A stretch of DNA of 30,415 bases from Firmicutes bacterium CAG:24053_14 (GTDB lineage Bacteria; Bacillota; Clostridia; Oscillospirales; Oscillospiraceae): positions 1 through 30,415 of the forward strand of contig MNSZ01000060.1 of assembly GCA_001916715.1 (NCBI GenBank). Reading direction: 5' to 3'. This document shows, one piece after another, positions 23,501 to 30,286 of the stretch (positions within the stretch are counted from its first letter, which is position 1; the number at the start of each line of letters is the position of its first letter). The translations under genes and the position numbers were made by a program. The notes beneath the pieces were generated by a model. It did not search any database, was not told where the DNA came from, and was given only the letters and a program-made list of their open reading frames with translations.

Positions 23501-25129
23501 GAAGACATCTATACCTTGGACGGCACGCTCCGGGCCTCCGCCGGCGAGGTGGTGGACACCATCACGACCGGGTCTGACGGCATGGCCACCAGCAAGGAAT
23601 TATATCTGGGCCGCTATGTCATCACAGAGACCCATGCGCCTTTTGGGATGACCCTCAACACCGAAACCGTGACGGTTGAACTGGTCTATGCAGGTCAGGA
23701 GGTCAAGCTGACAGAGACCTCCGCCGGCTTCTACAACGAACGGCAAAAGGTGCAGATCAGTCTTGAGAAATCCATGGAGACCGACAAGCTCTTCGATATC
23801 GGCGCCAACGGCGAAATAGCCAACGTTACCTTCGGCCTGTATGCAGCGGAAACACTGACCGCCGCCGACGGCAGCACGATTCCTGCCGATGGACTGATTG
23901 AGGTGGTTTCGGTCGGCGTAGACGGCAAAGCCTCCTGCAAAACCGATCTGCCCTTTGGCAGCTTTTATCTGCGGGAAATCGCCACGGACGTACATTACCA
24001 ACTGAATGGCACGAAATACCCGGTGGTGTTCGAGTATGCCGACCAAAACACGCAGACCGTGACGCTTGCTGCCAATAACGGCGAGCCCATCGTCAACGAG
24101 CTGATCTACAGCTCTGTATCCGGTCTAAAGGTGGATGAAGACGGCAAGGCGCTCGCTGGTGCGACGATTGGACTGTTTGCAGCCTCTGAAACTGAGTTCA
24201 GCACACGCACTGCGCTGATGACCGCAGTCTCCGGCGAGAATGGCGCTTTCCGGTTCGACAATGTCCCTGTTGGCAACTGGGTCGTGCGGGAGATCGGGCA
24301 GCCGGAAGGGTTCGTCCTCTGTGAGGAGCTGTTCCCGGTGACCATCTCTGAGAATGAGCAGGTCATTGAGATCGAAATCAGCAACGAGAGGATCCGCGGC
24401 AGCGTCACCCTGACCAAGGTGGACGCCGACTATCCGGACAACAAGCTCACCGGCGCTGTATTTGAAGTCTACCGCGATACCAACGGCAACAAGGCGCTTG
24501 ATAAGGACGATGCGCTTCTCGGCACGATGGAGGAGACCTCGGAAGGCATTTACTGGATGACAGATCTGGAATACGGCGGCATATTCGTGAAGGAAAAGAC
24601 CGCTCCGGCCGGGTTCGTGCTGGATGGGAATGCCTACTATGTCTTTATTGATACCGACAGCAAAACCTACGAAATCGAAAACGAGGCCGGGAAAGGCTTC
24701 ATCAACCAAGCGCTGAAAGGCTCGCTGAAAATCATCAAGACCACCAGCGACGGAAAGAAAGAGGGCTTTGCCTTCCGCGTGACCGGTGCCAACGGCTACG
24801 ACATGACCTTCACCACGGACGCTAACGGTGAGATCTTCATTGAAAACCTGCGCATCGGCGAGTATGTGGTGACGGAGCTGCAGAACAGTGCCAGCGAGGG
24901 CTATAAGATCGCCGACCCGGTCACCGTGACCCTGGTCGCCAACGAAACGCTCACGGTCAACGTTCATAACCAGAAGGTCACTGTGGACGTGCCAAAGACC
25001 GGCGATGACGCCAATCTGGCGCTCTGGATCAGCCTGATGTGCGTCGGCCTTGCCGGGGCTGGCGTTACCGTGTTCTTCTATCTGAGGAAACGGCGCAAGG
25101 ATAACGGTCATATCGCAGCTGAGAAATAA
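20582..25129 (+). CDS. Thioester-domain, Cna-B repeat, sortase-anchored adhesin
   Basis: ATG 20582 follows CAGGAGGTAA. The 1515-residue product has a signal peptide (about 1-34, ending in VFAAA). An N-terminal thioester domain (about 75-260) has Cys90 in AYCIEPG and Gln165 in ATQLLVWE, the pair that forms an internal thioester in such adhesins and can bind host amines covalently. Some ten Cna-B/SpaA-like modules follow (starts near 345, 427, 520, 623, 827, 933, 1057, 1178, 1273 and 1380), with xxKxD starts and E-x-x-AP-x-G-type ends typical of isopeptide-stabilised domains. The module starting at 623 is split by a 100-residue acidic insert (639-738). The end has VPKTG (1470-1474), a hydrophobic span and RKRRK, a sortase signal of the LPXTG type. 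It is probably a long wall-bound stalk for host or mating-partner contact. No sortase gene is in the window. Confidence 0.92.
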   Translation: MKHKALKRGFSAFLALLMCLTTLTSLTTTVFAAATVDAYMVDFPRDGDSNYSGTTWGHPATELMSGWSYMSHNYTTIHSIGTYNGQVAYCIEPGIGQYSGDTLTSRDENYWENYPASNNVTISPDTVKVLLGRIMQYGYQGNISTSWRSQNASDAANMSHAIATQLLVWETVVGERDASFNKVNPDAYGKGAVWSYIGDSHPLRSQIMSYYNSMVTSVQNHASIPSFCARSYGSASSYELEWNGTNYSVTLTDTNDVLSGFSFSSSEPGVSFSKSGNRLTITADTAVVGDIRVTASKTAGIRTGVITWTDGNQGGGIQDVITYGENVSDPVSAYLRLEMEAVGTMHLVKTSEDGVVSGIPFTITGNGITRNVVTGAGGTIDISDLIAGTYTVTEGNIDRYTPQSSQQVTIVGGQTSTVTFSNVLKRGSLEVVKSSEDNFVEGAKFHLYGTSLSGLPVDGYAVTDASGVAHFNNVLISGSTPYTIEEVDTAIRYVIPDSQTVSIQWNEVAERSFVNILKKFTVTVTKTDAETGEPQGDATLAGAQYGIYKGGDLVDVYYTDANGQFTSKEYICDTDWTVREIEPSEGYLLDTTVHRVGADPALYTIEHNTTSNAVTEEIIKGNIRLIKHIDAEDEDVEIIEQPEESPEPVVEAATPNELPADSAETQQGEDASITPVESAAAEEQVDLLQTGLEEDAADPAPEEDEIIEAPETDTQSAENLEPTPVDPDNIEASGNEGLIEQPEEGARFQIYLASAGSYDAAKESERDLLTTDADGIAISKDLPYGRYTVHQIEGMDGQAFIPDFTVFISSDGQTYSYILNNLTISSFIRVEKHDAETGQIIPAAGVGFQIRDLSTGELISQTVYYPTPVTITTFFTADDGSLMLPYELPYGRYELIEVETCYGYVLDSEPVPFTVDGTSDVVTVTKHNMPQKGLIHISKTGEVFSSVAHESELYQPVYEAAGLEGATYSIVALEDIYTLDGTLRASAGEVVDTITTGSDGMATSKELYLGRYVITETHAPFGMTLNTETVTVELVYAGQEVKLTETSAGFYNERQKVQISLEKSMETDKLFDIGANGEIANVTFGLYAAETLTAADGSTIPADGLIEVVSVGVDGKASCKTDLPFGSFYLREIATDVHYQLNGTKYPVVFEYADQNTQTVTLAANNGEPIVNELIYSSVSGLKVDEDGKALAGATIGLFAASETEFSTRTALMTAVSGENGAFRFDNVPVGNWVVREIGQPEGFVLCEELFPVTISENEQVIEIEISNERIRGSVTLTKVDADYPDNKLTGAVFEVYRDTNGNKALDKDDALLGTMEETSEGIYWMTDLEYGGIFVKEKTAPAGFVLDGNAYYVFIDTDSKTYEIENEAGKGFINQALKGSLKIIKTTSDGKKEGFAFRVTGANGYDMTFTTDANGEIFIENLRIGEYVVTELQNSASEGYKIADPVTVTLVANETLTVNVHNQKVTVDVPKTGDDANLALWISLMCVGLAGAGVTVFFYLRKRRKDNGHIAAEK
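22496..22813 (+). repeat. Direct repeats bounding a 300-bp acidic insert
   Basis: Codons for IEQPEE occur at 22496-22513 and again at 22796-22813, exactly 300 bp apart. The intervening 100 residues are Glu/Asp/Pro/Ala-rich and interrupt a Cna-B module between its first strand and EGARFQIYLA. Confidence 0.7.
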
Positions 25130-25135
25130 CCTGTC

Positions 25136-25176
25136 GGAATGGGGTGCGCCATGCGGCGCATCCCCATTCCTTTTTT
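25136..25176 (+). terminator. Strong intrinsic terminator after the adhesin gene
   Basis: GGAATGGGG plus TGCGCC (25136-25150) pair with GGCGCA plus CCCCATTCC (25155-25170) with a single bulged T, and a run of six T follows. The next gene's ribosome binding site starts immediately after, so downstream expression probably needs read-through or another promoter. Confidence 0.9.
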
Positions 25177-25191
25177 GAGGAGGCCATCTTT

Positions 25192-25362
25192 ATGAGTAAA
25201 CGAAAAACACCTGTAAAGCCCCGCAACCGCGAGCCGAAGGGCCGCGGCGTCAGCCAGTCTCAGGCGAAGGAATGCCGGCATATGTGGATGGACGGCGTCT
25301 GTGTAAAATGCGGCATTCGCTTTTCCGGCACACAGCCGGAACCCAACAAAACCGAGAAATAG
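25192..25362 (+). CDS. Small basic zinc-ribbon-like protein
   Basis: The 56-residue product starts at ATG 25192 behind GAGGAGG. It is strongly basic at the N-terminus (SKRKTPVKPRNREPKGRG) and has one Cys/His cluster, ECRHMWMDGVCVKCG, which could form a small zinc site (Cys, His, Cys, Cys). No signal peptide or membrane span is present, so it is cytoplasmic. Such small proteins are common between cargo genes in ICEs; nucleic-acid or protein binding is possible. It lies 9 bases before the next gene, and both may be co-transcribed. Confidence 0.6.
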   Translation: MSKRKTPVKPRNREPKGRGVSQSQAKECRHMWMDGVCVKCGIRFSGTQPEPNKTEK

Positions 25363-25371
25363 GAGGTTTTC

Positions 25372-25977
25372 ATGAAACATCGTAAAGTGAGATCTTTTTT
25401 CAGCGTCTTCGCTGCCCTGCTGTGCTGCATGGCGCTGTCCGCGAGTGTGGTCTATGCCGATACGGATGGGACAGAGCTTCAGGTGGAGCAGCCCATGACG
25501 CTGGAGCTGCAGCTTGGCCCAGAGTGGGCCGGTGTGGAATTTCAGCTAAAGACGGATACCGGGACCTACCCCGGCGTCATTGTTGTGGGAGATGACGGCA
25601 TTCTCCGCACGGAATTGGGCGGCAGCATGAACTACACCCTTTCCTGTCTCAGTTCATCCATTGCAGCTCCATCCCCCGATGATACGCAGACCCCTGCCAC
25701 AACCGAGCCTGATACGGGAACTGTGGTTCCAGAGGAGACGCCAGCAGCAGATGAGGACGCGCCGGCTGACAATCCGGACAACCCCGATGCGGAAGCCGTG
25801 GAGCCCGCCGGTGAAGGTGAAGCCTCCATCAGCGGTATTCCCGTGGGGCACATCATCCTGTTTGGCGGCGGTATGCTTCTGGCTGTGGGCAGCCTGATTG
25901 CCATCCGCATCGTCAAAAAACGCAGCACTTCTTCCAACCGAAGGGATGACGACGAGTATGACGATGAAGACAATTAA
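25372..25977 (+). CDS. Exported membrane-anchored protein with acidic tail
   Basis: ATG 25372 follows TAGGAGGT. The 201-residue product has a signal peptide (1-29, ending in VVYAD), a small extracellular domain (about 35-92: MTLELQLGPEWAGVEFQLK, GDDGILRTELGGSM), a Pro/Glu/Asp/Thr-rich stalk (about 98-148), a membrane span (about 155-178, HIILFGGGMLLAVGSLIAI), a basic stop-transfer segment (KKRSTSSNRR) and an acidic cytoplasmic tail (DDDEYDDEDN). The domain order suggests a surface display protein held in the membrane rather than by sortase. It follows the adhesin and may be its partner. I do not recognise the domain. Confidence 0.7.
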   Translation: MKHRKVRSFFSVFAALLCCMALSASVVYADTDGTELQVEQPMTLELQLGPEWAGVEFQLKTDTGTYPGVIVVGDDGILRTELGGSMNYTLSCLSSSIAAPSPDDTQTPATTEPDTGTVVPEETPAADEDAPADNPDNPDAEAVEPAGEGEASISGIPVGHIILFGGGMLLAVGSLIAIRIVKKRSTSSNRRDDDEYDDEDN

Positions 25978-26060
25978 GTTCCCAGACTGAGATGGGATTG
26001 AAAAAGCAAAAGTATTTGTGATATTTTGAGACAAAGCACAAGATATTATTTCAAAAACGC

Positions 26061-26089
26061 TTGACTTTTGGATCGCAGTGTGCTATTCT
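26061..26089 (+). promoter_or_regulatory. Strong sigma-A-type promoter
   Basis: TTGACT (26061-26066) and TATTCT (26084-26089) are separated by 17 bases, with TG in front of the -10 box (extended -10). Transcription should start near 26096 and make the structured leader that follows. Confidence 0.8.
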
Positions 26090-26095
26090 TTAATC

Positions 26096-26332
26096 GTGGC
26101 AGGGGCTTGCGCTCAGGCTTTCAGTGCTTCGGAAGAGCTCCCGGAGCTTGACCCTCCCCGCGGGAGTGGGAACTGTTACGGATTTTGCGCACAGAGCGAT
26201 CCACACGGCGCAAGCCACATCTGAAAGTTTGGCCGGAAGGCTGCTTGGACGATCAACAAAATGTTGGAGATGATTTAGAACATCCCCTTCGCCGTCTTGC
26301 GTCTACAGTAGCTTTCCGGCCTTTTCTTTTTT
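26096..26332 (+). ncRNA. Structured leader RNA with pseudoknot and terminator (DUF3268 motif?)
   Basis: About 235 bases between a strong promoter and the DUF3268 gene hold no open frame but much pairing. GGCTTGCGC (26104-26112) pairs with GCGCAAGCC (26208-26216). CTTTCAG (26118-26124) pairs with CTGAAAG (26221-26227). These two helices cross and so form a pseudoknot. Local hairpins lie between them (AGCTC/GAGCT, CTCCC/GGGAG). A 15-bp stem with two G-U pairs (26231-26245 with 26307-26321) is followed by a T-rich run, as in a terminator. I recall a published comparative-genomics RNA motif named after DUF3268 in Firmicutes; position and gene context fit, but I could not check the consensus. It is probably a cis-regulatory leader for the operon below. 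Confidence 0.7.
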
Positions 26333-26354
26333 GAAACCGACAGGAGGTGAATCC

Positions 26355-26825
26355 ATGATGAAACATAAGAAAAAGAAGAAGGGAATGAATCCATCCGGCA
26401 TGCGCTGCCCCTATTGCGGCGGGACGCTCGTGCTGCGCAGCGCCGATGGAATTTATCATGAGAATAAGAGCGGCACGATGCTCTATGTCTGCACGCACTA
26501 TCCCCAGTGCGACACCTATGTGCGCACCCATCCGGGAACAACGATCCCTGTGGGGACGCCGGCCAACCGTGAGCTGCGGGCGCTGCGCAACGAGGCGCAC
26601 CGCTATTTTGATCAGCTGCATCATAGCGGCCTGATGGCCAAGCAGGAGGCATACCTCTGGCTGGCGGGGCTTCTTCAGGCGCCGCTGTCCCAGGCCCACA
26701 TCGGTTATCTGGGCGAGTATTACTGCATGCAGGTCATTGAGGAGAGCAAAAAACTGTTGGAACGGCAGCAGAAAACCTCTCGCATCTGCTTTCGCTCCTG
26801 TGAAGGAGGTGCAGTGGCGTCATGA
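26355..26825 (+). CDS. DUF3268 zinc-finger protein
   Basis: ATG 26355 lies 7 bases after AGGAGG (26342-26347); ATG 26358 is also possible. The 156-residue product has a Lys-rich start, then CPYCGG and CTHYPQCDTYV, a four-Cys zinc site, then a conserved stretch NRELRALRNEAHRYFDQLHH and a helical C-terminus (AYLWLAGLLQ). This matches the zinc-finger-containing family once called DUF3268, found in mobile elements and phages of Firmicutes. Its biochemical role is unknown; DNA or RNA binding is likely from the zinc ribbon. It is preceded by a structured leader RNA and overlaps the sigma factor gene by 4 bases (ATGA), so it is the first gene of a coupled operon. Confidence 0.8.
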   Translation: MMKHKKKKKGMNPSGMRCPYCGGTLVLRSADGIYHENKSGTMLYVCTHYPQCDTYVRTHPGTTIPVGTPANRELRALRNEAHRYFDQLHHSGLMAKQEAYLWLAGLLQAPLSQAHIGYLGEYYCMQVIEESKKLLERQQKTSRICFRSCEGGAVAS

Positions 26826-27367
26826 AGCTAAACGAAGCGCAACAAAGAATCGTCAGCGAAAACATGGGACTCGTGGGCAAAGTTATCAAGGACAAGGTCC
26901 ACGGCGTAAACCAATTGGGCGTCTATACCTACGATGATATCTTCCAAATCGGCTGCATCGGCTTGTGCAAGGCGGCCGCCACTGACAGGGGCGGCTGTTT
27001 CTCAACCTACGCCTACCGGCTGATTTGGAATGAAATATGCAGCGCACTCATCTATGCCTCCCGGCGTTCGACGACAGAATGTGCCGCCGATCCGGAGGTG
27101 CTACTTGGCTGTACTTTGGATGCCGGAGTTTGGGATGATTATGAAGGCATTGACTCCATATTGGATAAAGCTTTGAAGGAGACCAGCGGCGTCACGGCGA
27201 AAGGGATTCGGGCGATTCGCCTCATGGCGGACGGTTATAACAGCCGGGAAATCGGAGAGCAGATGGGCGCCAGCGCCAACAATGTGACGGCATGGGTATC
27301 CAAGGCGCGCAGCTATCTGAAGCAGCGCCCTGAGCTACAGGGGCTTGATGGGGAGTACGGTAGATGA
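26822..27367 (+). CDS. Small sigma-70-type factor encoded by the element
   Basis: The 181-residue product starts at ATG 26822, overlapping the previous stop (ATGA); GAAGGAGGTG serves as ribosome binding site. Residues about 10-80 match sigma region 2 (NMGLVGKVIKDK, YTYDDIFQIGCIGLCKAA, FSTYAYRLIWNEI). Residues about 125-170 form a region 4-like helix-turn-helix (GYNSREIGEQMGASANNVTA). Region 3 is missing or short, as in alternative sigma factors of the sporulation or mobile-element type. It probably directs RNA polymerase to promoters of the element, perhaps transfer or surface genes; the target is unknown. It overlaps the signal peptidase gene by 4 bases. Confidence 0.82.
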   Translation: MKLNEAQQRIVSENMGLVGKVIKDKVHGVNQLGVYTYDDIFQIGCIGLCKAAATDRGGCFSTYAYRLIWNEICSALIYASRRSTTECAADPEVLLGCTLDAGVWDDYEGIDSILDKALKETSGVTAKGIRAIRLMADGYNSREIGEQMGASANNVTAWVSKARSYLKQRPELQGLDGEYGR

Positions 27368-27771
27368 AAAGCAAAAGAATGCGACGTATGTGCTTCTGGC
27401 TGCTTCCCATCCTCTGCGCTGCTGTGGTACTCGTCCTGATGAAAACCGTATTCCTGTTTGGCTATGTCCCGACCGCCTCCATGGAGCCCACCTTGCCTTC
27501 CGGCTCTTACATATTGGGATTCCGACTATATGGTCCGCTTGAAAAGGGCGATATCATCATTTTCACGCATGATGGTAAAGTCTTGGTCAAGCGGATCTTT
27601 GCTTTGCCCGGGGAGAACATAACTCGGGCCGATGGGTCTTTTCTCCTTGTCCCAGAGGGCTGCTACTATGTCCTCGGCGACAACAGCGACTACTCTGTGG
27701 ACTCCCGATACTGGGAGGATCCCTTCGTCAAAAACGGCGATATCCTCGCCACACTGCTGCTTCCGCAATAA
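27364..27771 (+). CDS. lepB: Signal peptidase I (S26 family)
   Basis: The start ATG 27364 overlaps the sigma factor stop by 4 bases. The 135-residue product has one N-terminal membrane anchor (about 10-32), then the catalytic Ser39 in PTASMEPTL and the catalytic Lys76 in VLVKRIFALPGE. The later conserved block is GDNSDYSVDSRYW. All features of a Gram-positive type I signal peptidase are present, although it is short. It cleaves signal peptides of exported proteins outside the membrane. Being coupled to a sigma factor in an element that also encodes a large exported adhesin, a pilin-like protein and an exported membrane protein, it may be dedicated to element-encoded substrates; that is inference. 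Confidence 0.92.
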   Translation: MKSKRMRRMCFWLLPILCAAVVLVLMKTVFLFGYVPTASMEPTLPSGSYILGFRLYGPLEKGDIIIFTHDGKVLVKRIFALPGENITRADGSFLLVPEGCYYVLGDNSDYSVDSRYWEDPFVKNGDILATLLLPQ

Positions 27772-27789
27772 CGGCGGAGGCATAAATTT

Positions 27790-27829
27790 GCCCGTACTCT
27801 TGATTTGCTCAGGAGTACGGGCTTTTTTT
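27790..27829 (+). terminator. Strong intrinsic terminator after the lepB gene
   Basis: GCCCGTACTC (27790-27799) pairs perfectly with GAGTACGGGC (27813-27822), and seven T follow. It closes the leader RNA-DUF3268-sigma-lepB operon. Confidence 0.93.
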
Positions 27830-27855
27830 GTTACTTCAACATAAAACTAAAGAAT

Positions 27856-28812
27856 TCACTTCGCTCCCAACATTTTTTGAATGGCAGCGGGAGTACTGCC
27901 GAATGTTCTTTGAAAAACGGCGTAAAAGTTGCTAATTCCATGATAACCGACAGTCTCCGCAACTTCGGCAATCGAAAGAGTACCATTTTCCAATAAATCA
28001 AGTGCTCTTTTCATGCGTAGTGTACGAGTATATTCTGCCACGCTTTTTCCCTCAGTTAATCGAAACCCTTCTTGCAATTTATTTTTGTTTACGCCAACCT
28101 TCTTGCAAATTTCAAGAATTGTGGGAGTGTGTTTTAAGTTTGTCTCTATGATTTTTTTTGCCTGCTCAACAGCATGGATTTCCCCGTTATCCAAATAGAC
28201 AGGTTGTTGTTGCGATAGCTGTTGCACAAGGCTAATTAAATGTCCGGCAGCTTCTAATCCTATTCCCTTCAGCCAAGTATCGAAGCCAAGTCCTGTCATA
28301 TTGCATTGCTCTACACGACGATAAATGGATACTAACTCTGGTGCATGAAGGTCTGAACCATTGATGGTATTCTTCGCATCACGCCAAAAACTGTCGTAGA
28401 GTGGAATCTGGTTGTCTGTAAAAAACTCTTCCTGAAAATAAAGCCCTCGGAAACGCAATCGTTGACCACCGGAAATTTTCATAAAGAAAGGGACAGGAGA
28501 GTCAAAGACAAAACAGTTGACGCCCTCGCCAAAATGAAGGGAGTGATTTTTCTGCGCATAAGTCTCTATCTCACCCTGCTCACTTAATCCGACACCTATA
28601 TACCGGTGGCTAAATTGTGTGCGAACGATTGTATTCTGAGGATAGGTAAAGTCGGCATCCGCAACAGAAAAACCATGCAGGTCGCCCCAAAAACGCACCT
28701 TGGAATTCCGGCGAGGAAACATATAGCAAAAACCGTTTATCGAATCTTTCCGAACACCGCCGAGAGAGGCATAGAAATTCAACATATCTTCAATGCTATG
28801 AATTGTTATCAT
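27856..28812 (-). CDS. AraC-family transcriptional regulator
   Basis: The minus-strand start at 28812 follows AGGAGGAG. The 318-residue product has an N-terminal sensor part (about 1-200) without a known motif and a C-terminal double helix-turn-helix (about 215-316): LKHTPTILEICKKVGVNKNK, then ENGTLSIAEVAETVG and the AraC signature NFYAVFQRTFGSTPAAIQK. The N-terminal style resembles PchR-like regulators, but the ligand is unknown. Coding sequence is visibly richer in A and T than the T4SS genes, suggesting a different origin. It faces away from the Rrf2 gene, with an IS5-type element between them, so the gene it controls is not evident from this window. Confidence 0.9.
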   Translation of the reverse strand: MITIHSIEDMLNFYASLGGVRKDSINGFCYMFPRRNSKVRFWGDLHGFSVADADFTYPQNTIVRTQFSHRYIGVGLSEQGEIETYAQKNHSLHFGEGVNCFVFDSPVPFFMKISGGQRLRFRGLYFQEEFFTDNQIPLYDSFWRDAKNTINGSDLHAPELVSIYRRVEQCNMTGLGFDTWLKGIGLEAAGHLISLVQQLSQQQPVYLDNGEIHAVEQAKKIIETNLKHTPTILEICKKVGVNKNKLQEGFRLTEGKSVAEYTRTLRMKRALDLLENGTLSIAEVAETVGYHGISNFYAVFQRTFGSTPAAIQKMLGAK

Positions 28813-28937
28813 ATGCTTCTCCTCCTATTTTCTATTAAGGCATTGCGCTTTCTGTTTTGACACGAATTTTGGTTAGCATCAAACAACTTTCCACGTCCTA
28901 TTATAGCAAAAAGCCCCGGTAAATTCAACGTATTTTA

Positions 28938-28954
28938 AATAGTGTTTACACGAG
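28938..28954 (+). repeat. Left terminal inverted repeat of the IS5-family element
   Basis: Fourteen of 17 bases match the complement of the right end at 29767-29783. An extended -10 box, TGGTATAAT (28960-28968), lies just inside and probably drives the transposase. Confidence 0.75.
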
Positions 28955-28998
28955 CGATATGGTATAATGGGAGCAAGAGATCCGAAAGAGGTGTTCCC

Positions 28999-29765
28999 AT
29001 GAGCAATGAACAACAACGCCACGACATCAGCGATGAGGTATGGAGCTTTCTGGAGCCGCATGTGCCAGGACAACGAGGGCAGTGGGGTGGAATAGCACAG
29101 GATAACCGGCGATTTATCAATGGCGTATTTTGGATTTTACGCACAGGAGCACCGTGGCGGGATTTACCGCCGTTCTACGGGAAATGGGGTACCGTGTATC
29201 AGCGGTTCCGCAGATGGCGTGACAAGGGAATCTGGGAAAAACTGCTGGAAATTCTGGTTGATGAGCCTGATTTTGAATGGCTGATGATTGATGCCAGTCA
29301 CTGTAAGGCGCATCCACATGCGGCAGGAGCCCGGGGCGGTAATCAGGACATGAGCCGTACAAAAGGGGGCTCAATACCAAGATTCACCTTGCCGTGGATG
29401 CAAATGGTATGCCGGTCCGAGTACTTATCACAGAGGGTACCCGAGCTGATTGCAAAGAAGCTATTCACTTGATTGATGGAATATCGGCGGAAACATTACT
29501 GGCCGATCGTGGGTATGACACCAATCAGATCATTGCTTATGCCGCTGATACTGGAATGAATATCGTCATTCCAGCTAAGCGAAATCGCAAGCAGCAGCGG
29601 GAGTATGACCGTTACTTGTATCGGCTTCGTCATCTGGTGGAAAATGCTTTTTTGCACCTGAAACGTTGGCGAGGCATTGCTACTCGATATGCAAAAACTA
29701 CAACATCTTTTCTGGCTGCTGTGCAAATTCGTTGCATTGCTATTTGGTGTGCTGTTTTGGCTTGA
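28999..29765 (+). CDS. IS5-family transposase, two frames joined by a -1 shift
   Basis: The first frame starts at ATG 28999 behind AGAGGTG and runs to 29472. It carries the N-terminal part (WSFLEPHVPGQRG, FINGVFWILRTGAPWRDLP) and the first catalytic Asp in MIDASHCKAH. The second frame, ending at 29765, carries HLAVDANGMPVRV, the second Asp in LLADRGYD and the Glu in RHLVENAF, then LKRWRGIATRY. The frames join at AAAAGGGGGC (29361-29370), where a -1 shift would give the usual KGGLNTKIHLAVD-like order. Joined, the protein is about 255 residues, normal for the IS427 group. Programmed frameshifting at such runs is common in this group, so the element may be functional; a one-base defect is the alternative. 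Confidence 0.85.
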
Positions 29766-29766
29766 T

Positions 29767-29783
29767 CTTGTCTAGACACTATT
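29767..29783 (-). repeat. Right terminal inverted repeat of the IS5-family element
   Basis: It is the complement of the left end apart from three bases. It is followed by TA, whose A is also the first base of the AGGAGG in front of the Rrf2 gene. Confidence 0.75.
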
Positions 29784-29797
29784 TAGGAGGATTCGTC

Positions 29798-30286
29798 ATG
29801 CAACTCAATGTTTCAACGGATTATGCAATCCGGTTCATGTTATATCTGGCAAGATCTACTTCAAAGACGGTATCCTCTTCAAAGCTTTCTTCGGCGATTG
29901 GAGTCTCTCCACGGTATCTGCTCAAGATTGGGGCGAAACTGCGTAACGGAGGATTTGTCACCACATCACACGGACCTTTAGGCGGCTTTGGCTTGGCTAA
30001 ATCTGCGAAGGAAATCAGCCTTCAAGATGTTATTATTGTAATGGAGGAGACAATAAAGGCGAGACCCAACTCCACACCAGAACAAGCAGCAGAATTGCCT
30101 GAGCTAAGCGTTCTTAATGCAGCATATTCATATGTAGATAATGTCCTCTGTGATATCCTCAAAAGTATTACCATAGAGAATCTTCTTGCTCAAAACATCG
30201 AACGCTTTTCCCATTGGTATTCGGCACGATCTCAAAACGCGCCTGCTTTGCATTACTGGGAGCAAAGTAAGCCGTATTTTGACTGA
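29798..30286 (+). CDS. Rrf2-family transcriptional regulator
   Basis: ATG 29798 follows AGGAGG (29785-29790). The 162-residue product has the Rrf2 winged helix: QLNVSTDYAIRFMLYLA at the start, SSAIGVSPRYLLKIGAKL as the recognition helix region and GPLGGFGLAKSAKEISLQDV as the wing. The three clustered Cys that hold an Fe-S cluster in IscR/NsrR are missing; only one Cys is seen (residue about 112). It is therefore probably a cluster-free regulator. Its original promoter region was split by the IS5-family element, which now ends two bases before the ribosome binding site, so its expression may depend on the IS. Confidence 0.85.
   Translation: MQLNVSTDYAIRFMLYLARSTSKTVSSSKLSSAIGVSPRYLLKIGAKLRNGGFVTTSHGPLGGFGLAKSAKEISLQDVIIVMEETIKARPNSTPEQAAELPELSVLNAAYSYVDNVLCDILKSITIENLLAQNIERFSHWYSARSQNAPALHYWEQSKPYFD

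Larger units (their letters stand above)
28938..29783 (+). mobile_element. IS5-family insertion sequence (IS427-like), 846 bp
   Basis: AATAGTGTTTACACGAG (28938-28954) is mirrored by 29767-29783 with three mismatches, and both ends are flanked by TA (28936-28937 and 29784-29785). The element carries a transposase in two overlapping frames. It inserted between the AraC gene and the ribosome binding site of the Rrf2 gene. Confidence 0.85.

Noticed and set aside
28945..28968. TTTACA/TATAAT pair at the IS5 left end as a full promoter
   Set aside because: The spacing is only 12 bases; the extended -10 box alone is more plausible.
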